Shown: piece by piece, positions 36,589 to 43,164 of the stretch
Layout: every line of letters begins with the position of its first letter
Numbering within the stretch: the stretch's first letter is position 1
Origin: Chitinophagaceae bacterium
GTDB taxonomy: Bacteria > Bacteroidota > Bacteroidia > Chitinophagales > Chitinophagaceae
Assembly (NCBI GenBank): GCA_016722465.1
Contig: JADKJC010000001.1
Location: 1,054,001 to 1,118,000 of the forward strand
Length of the DNA: 64,000 nucleotides
Direction: 5' to 3'
The notes under the pieces: model-generated
What the model was told of the DNA's origin: nothing
What the model saw: only the letters and a program-made list of their open reading frames with translations
Databases searched by the model: none
Position numbers and translations under genes: made by a program

Positions 36589-37254
36589 TTATTGTATTGT
36601 ACCGGTTTGATGCTCCTTTTTCTTATACAGCAGCTGATCGTCTGTTAAATTCCTGCACCAATATACACAGAGTACGGCACCTACTATACCCAGTAAGGAG
36701 CCAGCCAGTACATCTGTTAAAAAATGTTGTGACAAATAAATTCTTGAAAACCCAACCATTACAGCCAATGCCAGTAGCAATAGTTGCTGCCATTTGTTAA
36801 CAGCATACAACGCCAGCACCGTTGCCAGTGCAAAAGCACTAACCGTATGCCCCGAAGGGAAACTGTTATTGCCCTTATTAATGATATCGTCAATAAAAAA
36901 GGAGAAGTGCTTCGGATAAAAATAAGTTACAGGCCTTGGAGACTCAATGATGGGCTTGATTACCTGTGCCAAAATACCTGTAAACGAATATGCAATCAAC
37001 AATATTAAGCCCAGTTTTCTTTTCTTTAAGACAAAAAAATAAAACAAAGAAATCAGTACTGAAAAAATACCATCGCCAAAATTGGTGTACCCAATAAACA
37101 AATAATCAGATGTTTTAAAATGATAATTATTCAGCAGCAAAAAGCTTCCAGCTTTGCCTTTTGCAAACAAAAGTATACACCCGGTTATTAATATTATAAG
37201 GTAGCCGAAAAAGAAGGAACGTTGTTGCTTTATCCTGTTTACAAATCCGGTCAT
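36589..37254 (-). CDS. PAP2-family membrane phosphatase
   Basis: A 221-residue integral membrane protein with the three PAP2 blocks: KPIIESPRP, FPSGHTVS and SRIYLSQHFLTDVLAG. These enzymes dephosphorylate phosphatidic acid, undecaprenyl pyrophosphate or similar lipids on the outer face of the inner membrane. Position between a glycosyltransferase and a lipid-active operon suggests a lipid substrate, either recycling of polyprenyl phosphate for the ArnT-like enzyme or diacylglycerol supply for the glycolipid branch. Which one cannot be read from the sequence. Confidence 0.9.
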   Translation of the reverse strand: MTGFVNRIKQQRSFFFGYLIILITGCILLFAKGKAGSFLLLNNYHFKTSDYLFIGYTNFGDGIFSVLISLFYFFVLKKRKLGLILLIAYSFTGILAQVIKPIIESPRPVTYFYPKHFSFFIDDIINKGNNSFPSGHTVSAFALATVLALYAVNKWQQLLLLALAVMVGFSRIYLSQHFLTDVLAGSLLGIVGAVLCVYWCRNLTDDQLLYKKKEHQTGTIQ

Positions 37255-37332
37255 AATGCTGCAAAATAACGAAACTGTTGGCAGATTGGGTTTCTTAACT
37301 TGATAGCCGGGCTTTCAATGCACATTACAGAT

Positions 37333-37743
37333 TTACTTTTTCAATGTTGTTAAAAACGCACCGGCATTGATGGATAAGCTGGTAGCTTCTTTTTTACCTT
37401 CCAGGATAAAGGTAAATTGAGTGCAATCATCTTTCTGCATCCTGAAATCAACATCCTGGATCACCATATTGTTTTTAAAATAATGAATAGAACCATCGTA
37501 ACCACAGTTATTCTTTACGCTGGCTGGAACAGCAGTTATGAATGCTGTTAAATTTTCTATTGCTGCTTTATCCCGGATAATTTTCACAGCCACTACGGTA
37601 TCCATGGTGCCATCTCCCCTAAAGAAATTAATGACAACACTATCACTGCCGGCTAAACTTTCATGGAATTCCTTTGGCAACCTTTTGCAACCTACAGCTA
37701 CCAGTAAAGCAATGATCAATATCAAAAAAATGGAGTTTCTCAT
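37333..37743 (-). CDS. Small lipoprotein of unknown function
   Basis: A 136-residue lipoprotein (lipobox LLVAVGCKRL, Cys19 from the ATG at 37743). The mature part is a small mixed beta domain with two cysteines (NNCGYDGS and KDDCTQF) that could form a disulphide. A longer start five codons upstream exists but weakens the signal peptide. No family recognised. It lies between the GH1 gene and the PAP2 gene on the same strand. Confidence 0.7.
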   Translation of the reverse strand: MRNSIFLILIIALLVAVGCKRLPKEFHESLAGSDSVVINFFRGDGTMDTVVAVKIIRDKAAIENLTAFITAVPASVKNNCGYDGSIHYFKNNMVIQDVDFRMQKDDCTQFTFILEGKKEATSLSINAGAFLTTLKK

Positions 37744-37862
37744 GGCATAAACATACAAACATCTGCTTTAATATTAAATACACAGACGAGAGCACTTATT
37801 GTTGGCGGGCTGTTCTCAATTGAAAACTAATGTTGGAGAGACTGGATGACCGGTTATATTCA

Positions 37863-39233
37863 TCATGGCAAAGCGTCCGGAATTTCCTTCAGCAATGACT
37901 GCTTAATAAATTCACGGTACCAGTTACCGGATGCTTTTACAATTCTTTTTTGTGTTTCAAAATCCACATGTACCAGCCCAAACCTTGGGTGAAAACCTTC
38001 AGCCCATTCAAAATTATCCAGGAAGGTCCAAACAAAATAGCCACTCACTTCCACTCCTTCCTTTTTTGCCTTCAGCACTTGTTCAATATGATCCTGTAAA
38101 AAATTTACCCGGTCAACATCCTGTACATTTTCATTTACCAGTTCATCGCTGAAAGCAGCACCATTTTCAGTTACAACAATTTCCTTCACACCAGGGTATT
38201 CATTCCATCTTTTTAATGCATGATATATTGAGGGCGGATATATTTCCCAATTCATCAGTGTACGTTCCACTTTCCGCTTGTCTGCCTTAATGATCTTTGC
38301 TTTTACAAATGGCATAAAAGGAGCATAGCCAACAATTTCACGGGTATAATTTTGAAGTCCCACAAAATCCATATCAAATGCCAGCTTTCCCTCATCACCG
38401 GGCTGCATAAATCTTTCCATGCGTTTTAATATGGCCAACTCCTTATCAGGATAGCCCATTCCCAGCAATGGTTCTATAAACATGCGGTTCAGCAAAGCAT
38501 CTACTTTTATGGCTGCAGCAACATTTTTATCTGTATTGTTTTTCGGTTCAATGTGTGAGTATGAAAAAGTGGTGCCGATCTTACAATCGTTTCGTACCGA
38601 TCTGATGATTCGTCCACCCTCTGCCTGGCAAAGCGCTGCATGATGTGCTGCTGCCAAAAAATTACTCAGCCCCTTTTTGCCTGGTGCATGTACACCTAAA
38701 AAATATCCTGCCCCGGTAAATACCATTGGTTCATTTAATATCATCCAGTGCTTTACCCGGTCGCCAAATTGCCTGATGCAGCAATCCACGAAATAACTAA
38801 ACCAGTGAATCACTTCCCTGTTTGTCCAGCCTCCTTTTTGCTCCAATTCATGAGGCAGATCCCAGTGATACAAAGTAATCCATGGTTCAATGTTCAGTTC
38901 AAGACAAAGATCAATCACATGATTATAAAAATCGACGCCCTTGCTGTTGATAGCGCCGGTACCATGCGGCAGAATCCGGCTCCATGAAATTGAAAAACGG
39001 TAGTTGGGAATATTCAGTTTGTGCAGTAATAAAATATCTTCGCTATACCGGTTATAAAAATCACAAGCGGTATTACCATTGTGATTATTGGCAATGGCCC
39101 TTCTTTTTTGAGAAAAAACATCCCAGATGGAAAGCCCTTTGCCATGACTATTGTGTGCACCTTCTATTTGATACGCAGCCGTAGAAACACCCCATTTAAA
39201 ATCTTCTCCAAAATCTTCCTTTGTAAATTCCAT
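37863..39233 (-). CDS. GH1 family glycosidase (beta-glucosidase type), cytoplasmic
   Basis: A 456-residue family 1 glycoside hydrolase without signal peptide. The acid/base Glu168 is in MILNEPMVF and the nucleophile Glu356 in VVTENGAAF; the substrate-binding TLYHWDLPHEL and the aglycone-side FLDNFEWAEGF are present. GH1 enzymes cleave beta-glucosides or beta-galactosides, and some relatives (plant SFR2) act as galactolipid transglycosylases. It starts 7 bases after the glycosyltransferase stop, and that gene overlaps the phosphoesterase by one base, so all three are one operon. An intracellular GH1 behind a glycosyltransferase and a phospholipase-like enzyme suggests a role in glycolipid turnover, which is inference. 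Confidence 0.9.
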   Translation of the reverse strand: MEFTKEDFGEDFKWGVSTAAYQIEGAHNSHGKGLSIWDVFSQKRRAIANNHNGNTACDFYNRYSEDILLLHKLNIPNYRFSISWSRILPHGTGAINSKGVDFYNHVIDLCLELNIEPWITLYHWDLPHELEQKGGWTNREVIHWFSYFVDCCIRQFGDRVKHWMILNEPMVFTGAGYFLGVHAPGKKGLSNFLAAAHHAALCQAEGGRIIRSVRNDCKIGTTFSYSHIEPKNNTDKNVAAAIKVDALLNRMFIEPLLGMGYPDKELAILKRMERFMQPGDEGKLAFDMDFVGLQNYTREIVGYAPFMPFVKAKIIKADKRKVERTLMNWEIYPPSIYHALKRWNEYPGVKEIVVTENGAAFSDELVNENVQDVDRVNFLQDHIEQVLKAKKEGVEVSGYFVWTFLDNFEWAEGFHPRFGLVHVDFETQKRIVKASGNWYREFIKQSLLKEIPDALP

Positions 39234-39239
39234 ACCCGG

Positions 39240-40328
39240 TTACTTCCCTGTTTCGTTTAATATTTTTCCCAGGCTTGCTTCTTTTAATTTTTTGACCGAA
39301 ACAATTCCTTCTCCAATAGTTACCAATGGTTTTGCTATTACCTTACTGTGTTTTGCGATGAGGTCATCAATGATCGTTTCAGTAATATCAGGATAGTTGA
39401 TAGCGATAATTGTTTGGGATGTTACCCATGCTTTTATTTTATCCAGGTGCTTTTTCTTCAGGCTTTTTATAACCGGCACTCCCATCTGCTGTAGTGCGGC
39501 TGCATTACATTGCTGTTCGTATTGCCCCTTCATAGGAATCGCCATCAATTTCTTTTTCAGGTATAAGGCTTCTGCCGGCGTTTCAAATCCTGCGCCACAA
39601 AGTATACCGGTGCAATCAATAAAGCTTTCGATGAAGGCATCATTGCTAACCGGCCTTATGTGTACGTTCTGTTCCCTGTATTCTTTTTTTGAATGCTTGC
39701 TGAACACCTGCCATTGAATGCTTTTTATTTCACTCAATATTTTTATGATCCGCTTGTCCGAGTAGGCAGGTAAATAAACTGTAAAATGACCCTTGCTTTG
39801 CGGAACAGCGTTACGTACCTGGCTTCTTATAACAGGTGTAAAAATTTTCTTATCGTATGCTGCAAAATGAAATCCATAAGCTTCCGTAACCGGTGCATAA
39901 TTATGCAATATCGCTTTTCCCAATGGATCTGTCTTTTGCGGTTTAGGGCTTTTAGTATTGATCACTGCAGCCTGGTGACTAAGCCCAATGCACTGCTTGT
40001 GTTTTATTTTGCAGGCCCAGGAACTCACCGGTTCAAAATCATTTACCACCAGGTCGTATTCTTCTATCGGCAGGCTTTTTATTTCTTTGTACAGATTTTT
40101 TAAATTGCTTTTACGATAGGTAGCCAGCAGATCAATACCACCCTTTTTTCCAAAAATAAAACTGAGCCCTTTGAATTTATATTTTACAGGATAAGGCAAT
40201 TCCACATCTGCCTGTATGCCGCTTACCAGAATATCCAGCTCACCCTTTCGCTGCAAAATGGGAATGATATCCCTTGCCCTGCTCAAATGGCCGTTACCCG
40301 TACCCTGTATGGCATACAATATTTTCAT
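39240..40328 (-). CDS. Glycosyltransferase, MurG/GT28-like (MJ1255 type)
   Basis: A 362-residue two-domain glycosyltransferase. The N-terminal glycine-rich loop is QGTGNGHLSRARDI (8-21) and the nucleotide-sugar site is in GAGFETPAEALYLKKKLMAI followed by a Q-rich acceptor/donor segment (KGQYEQQCNAAAL), as in MurG and diacylglycerol glucosyltransferases. Genomes of Bacteroidota carry this protein annotated only as glycosyltransferase. Its ATG overlaps the stop of the phosphoesterase gene by one base, so it is translationally coupled to it. A role in making glycosyl-diacylglycerol is inferred from context. Confidence 0.8.
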   Translation of the reverse strand: MKILYAIQGTGNGHLSRARDIIPILQRKGELDILVSGIQADVELPYPVKYKFKGLSFIFGKKGGIDLLATYRKSNLKNLYKEIKSLPIEEYDLVVNDFEPVSSWACKIKHKQCIGLSHQAAVINTKSPKPQKTDPLGKAILHNYAPVTEAYGFHFAAYDKKIFTPVIRSQVRNAVPQSKGHFTVYLPAYSDKRIIKILSEIKSIQWQVFSKHSKKEYREQNVHIRPVSNDAFIESFIDCTGILCGAGFETPAEALYLKKKLMAIPMKGQYEQQCNAAALQQMGVPVIKSLKKKHLDKIKAWVTSQTIIAINYPDITETIIDDLIAKHSKVIAKPLVTIGEGIVSVKKLKEASLGKILNETGK

Positions 40329-41182
40329 TAGTTACGCATTGAATTAAATTCCTCCAGCATACTATCAAATAATTTACTGCTGTCCAGCTCATCTTCTTCT
40401 GTTACGGCGGTTTTCATTGCCGCCATTTCCTGTTCATCAAATTTATACAGGCTCCATTTACTATTGGCGTATTCCAGTGCCGTTAAGTTTTCAATCCAGT
40501 CTCCGCTATTTAAATAAACAATTTTCCCTTTTTCATTTTCAATTGTTTTCATTTCAGGTTGGTGAATATGTCCGCAAACCACATAATCATATTGATTGCT
40601 GATGCCAATGTCTGCAGCTGTTTGTTCAAAATTATCGATGAACTTTACAGCGCTCTTTACCCCGTTCTTTATTTTTTTAGATAAGGAAAGTTTCCCCCTC
40701 TTGAATATTTTCTCTGAAATGAAGTTTGCAAAACGATTGATTAGTATCAGTGTGTCATAACCAACAGCGCCAAGTTTAGCCAGCCATTTGCTATGTTGCA
40801 TGGTAATATCAAATACATCACCATGAAAAAACCATGCCTTGGTACCATCTTCCAGTGGCAGTACTACTTTGTTTGCAATTTTAAATGATCCCATTTTAAA
40901 GCCAACAAACTTCCGCAGCATTTCATCATGGTTGCCAGTGATGTACCAGATCCTGGTTCCTTTGCTCATCCATCCCATGATATGCTTTACCACTTTCATG
41001 TGGCTCTTGGGCCAGTAATGTTTGCTGAATTGCCAGATATCAATGATATCGCCGTTTAATATTACTGTTTTTGGTTTAACAGTTTTAAGATAGTGCAGCA
41101 GCTCTTTGGCGTGACAGCCATAGGTGCCCAAATGAATGTCGGAAAGCACAAGTATATCTATTTTTCTCTTCTTATCCTTCAT
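40328..41182 (-). CDS. Calcineurin-like phosphoesterase, PlcP/LpxH-like
   Basis: A 284-residue cytosolic dimetal phosphoesterase with SDIHLGTYGCHA (D15, H17), LNGDIIDIW (D45), GNHDE (N84, H85), FFHGDVFD (H120) and VCGHIHQPE (H205, H207). Database labels would call it UDP-2,3-diacylglucosamine diphosphatase (LpxH-like). However, the full pattern (YWPKSHMKVV, WYITGNHDEMLRKF, LSLSKKIKNGVKSAVKFID, YLNSGDWIENLTAL) follows the PlcP phospholipase C of phosphate-starved rhizobia and marine roseobacters, which removes the head group from phospholipids to give diacylglycerol. It leads an operon with a glycosyltransferase and a GH1 enzyme, and an 11-bp-repeat array lies upstream. A lipid-A role is the alternative. 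Confidence 0.8.
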   Translation of the reverse strand: MKDKKRKIDILVLSDIHLGTYGCHAKELLHYLKTVKPKTVILNGDIIDIWQFSKHYWPKSHMKVVKHIMGWMSKGTRIWYITGNHDEMLRKFVGFKMGSFKIANKVVLPLEDGTKAWFFHGDVFDITMQHSKWLAKLGAVGYDTLILINRFANFISEKIFKRGKLSLSKKIKNGVKSAVKFIDNFEQTAADIGISNQYDYVVCGHIHQPEMKTIENEKGKIVYLNSGDWIENLTALEYANSKWSLYKFDEQEMAAMKTAVTEEDELDSSKLFDSMLEEFNSMRN

Positions 41183-41347
41183 TAAACAGATTTCAACACC
41201 TTAAAAGGAGAATCTAAAAAAGAGATGCGGAAAAGAAATATCCGTATGCATAGTTCTGTGAGGAAATAGTGAATGTGTTTCATTGTACTTGATTTAGTTT
41301 GATTGTAATCACACACAATAAGGATAAGTAAAGTAACCACATATGTA

Positions 41348-41413
41348 ATAACAAATTGTTACGGTGACATTATGCTAGTATTACTCAATTGTTGCATTAA
41401 TGTTAAGCAGCAA
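41348..41413. promoter_or_regulatory. 11-bp-periodic direct repeat array B (PhoB-box-like)
   Basis: Six consecutive 11-base units: ATAACAAATTG, TTACGGTGACA, TTATGCTAGTA, TTACTCAATTG, TTGCATTAATG, TTAAGCAGCAA. Five begin TTA or TTG, with TTAC returning after 22 bases, one helical repeat per unit. PhoB-type regulators bind 11-bp direct repeats in 22-bp boxes. The phosphoesterase ATG is 166 bases away on the minus strand; array A at 45999-46075 has the same architecture and orientation. Confidence 0.55.
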
Positions 41414-41481
41414 AAGGTTGAGATGAATTGCTTAATCAACTGAACAAGCTGGCAGTATACTGCAACTACCGTTCGTTAAAA

Positions 41482-41512
41482 AACAAACCACCCGATAAGA
41501 GTAACGGGTGGT
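41482..41512 (-). terminator. Orphan intrinsic terminator
   Basis: On the minus strand ACCACCCG and CGGGTGGT form an 8-bp GC-rich stem around a 10-base loop, then a T-rich run. The nearest upstream gene on that strand already has its own terminator, so a separate short transcript is likely. Confidence 0.65.
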
Positions 41513-41664
41513 ACAAGCATGAGAATTGCTATTTGCTTAAGGAACTTGTTTAGATTGCTATTGGGAGTACGTTTGTCTTTCCGGGCTGCAAGATAAACCT
41601 GTGTTGTTATGGAAATATTAAGTACTGGTTATCCAAATGTTACCAAAGCATAAACTGTATGCAA

Positions 41665-41694
41665 CAAAAAAAGCAGCTTATAAAAGCTGCTTTT
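41665..41694 (-). terminator. Terminator of the beta-helix lipoprotein gene
   Basis: AAAAGCAGC and GCTGCTTTT form a 9-bp stem; read on the minus strand it is followed by a run of T. It lies 20 bases after the stop codon. Confidence 0.82.
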
Positions 41695-41715
41695 AAAATG
41701 TTCGTTTTATAGGAA

Positions 41716-43122
41716 TTAGTTAAACTTAGTCCATGTTTTCCACCAGGTATCGCCTACCGCACAGGCGCCTTTATATCCAACAGAAGTAAAGCCTGTAGTA
41801 AGTTTTGGGTGCGTAAATGCAGCACCATTTACTGCTGCAGAAGCGGCAGTAGGATTAAAATCAGGGTTCGTATAATTGAAAGGTGCCGTTAAGCCTGCCT
41901 CACTGTTATTGGCAAAGCTGGTATTAGCATAAGCAGCCGTTTCAAACCACATCCTGATGGTAGCAGTTGTGTTTGGAGTCAATGGCACATTTGTGTTTGT
42001 ACCAAGGCTGTAAATAACCGGATTAGGGCAACCGGCAATAATGTTATTTTGAGCAAACAATGAACCCGGTATGTTATTGTCTGTTGGAACGCCTTTGGTA
42101 GCATCAATGTACAAACCATTTGGATAGCCCATGATAACAGAATTAAAAATAGAAAGGCTTGAATTTCTCCTGATCTGTGCTCCCCATACAAATAAATTGT
42201 TTCCAGTATTGCCCAGGTTTTCCTTTGGCCCCATTACCGTCATGTTTGAAAATATAGCCGCTGTTTGTGGCAATAAAGAGCTTCCATTGGCATCGTTATC
42301 ACTTTCAAAGGCTTCACTTTTTGAAATATCTGCAACGGAAGAATCTCTCAGGGAAATACCAAATTGCACTTTACCATTAAAGCCATTATCTGTATCAAAG
42401 TCATCATCCAGTGTACGGAACGAAATAAGGTGCTTACAATTTACAGTGCCTCCAAACCATTCAAATGAATCATCATTGGCATAAGAAACCTGTACATAAT
42501 CAACAATTGTTTGATTGCCCACACCGCCAAATGTTAAACCATTGATCTCTTTATCCGGTAAAAAAGCAAATCCTGCATATTCAATACGAACATACCTTAA
42601 GATACCGCTGTTGTCTGCCGGGTTCTGAGCCTGCGTAGCTGGTGTGCCGTATAATCCCAATCCATCGCTGTTGTTGATACCGCCTTCAATTTCACCCACG
42701 CCCTGTACGCCATTAAAAGAGGAGTTGGTTGGAGCATTGCCTAAAATCACCAACCCAGCCCAGTCACCACGTTGAGGTGTAGCTGCTTCTGAGGTGAATA
42801 TAATTGGTTTGTCTGCTGTACCATCTGCAATGATCTTGCAGCTCCTTGTGATGACCAATCCCCCATTTTTCCCATTCTCCCCCACTATCTTAGTACCTGG
42901 CTCTATTGTAAGAATAGCGCCATTGGTTACATACACCAATCCACGTAATTTATAAGTAAACTCAGCCTTCAATGTCCTGTTAGCTGTAATACGTCCTTCC
43001 AAAATAGTATTTTCAGTTGTTGTTGGTGGCGTTACTACAGAGGAGTTGCCATCAACTTCTATTTTACGGCACCCCATAGAAGCAACAGCAAATAGTGCAC
43101 TGCAGATAAATAACTTTTTCAT
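41716..43122 (-). CDS. Surface lipoprotein with beta-helix repeats, partner of a TonB receptor
   Basis: A 468-residue lipoprotein (lipobox VASMGCRKIE, Cys18). The N-terminal part has the motif LRGLVYVTNGAILTIEPGTK followed by repeats typical of a right-handed beta-helix (GGLVITRSCKIIADGTADK, FGGVGNQTIVDYVQVSYAND, DSFEWFGGTVNCKHLISFRT). Acidic D/N-rich loops (DDDFDTDNGFNG, ESDNDANGS) may bind calcium. It starts 42 bases after the TonB receptor stop, so the two are one transcript and may cooperate in ligand capture at the surface, like SusC with SusD although unrelated to SusD. Ligand unknown. Confidence 0.78.
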   Translation of the reverse strand: MKKLFICSALFAVASMGCRKIEVDGNSSVVTPPTTTENTILEGRITANRTLKAEFTYKLRGLVYVTNGAILTIEPGTKIVGENGKNGGLVITRSCKIIADGTADKPIIFTSEAATPQRGDWAGLVILGNAPTNSSFNGVQGVGEIEGGINNSDGLGLYGTPATQAQNPADNSGILRYVRIEYAGFAFLPDKEINGLTFGGVGNQTIVDYVQVSYANDDSFEWFGGTVNCKHLISFRTLDDDFDTDNGFNGKVQFGISLRDSSVADISKSEAFESDNDANGSSLLPQTAAIFSNMTVMGPKENLGNTGNNLFVWGAQIRRNSSLSIFNSVIMGYPNGLYIDATKGVPTDNNIPGSLFAQNNIIAGCPNPVIYSLGTNTNVPLTPNTTATIRMWFETAAYANTSFANNSEAGLTAPFNYTNPDFNPTAASAAVNGAAFTHPKLTTGFTSVGYKGACAVGDTWWKTWTKFN

Positions 43123-43164
43123 GCGTTTATTTTTGATTTTTGATGTATTGATTAAAAAAATTCC

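Larger units (their letters stand above)
41183..41715. other. Intergenic region with repeat array and two terminators
   Basis: These 533 bases contain no supported gene. From left to right they hold a leader of the phosphoesterase operon, an 11-bp-periodic repeat array (41359-41413), an orphan minus-strand terminator (41482-41512), about 150 bases that could encode a small RNA, and the terminator of the beta-helix lipoprotein gene (41665-41694). Confidence 0.6.
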
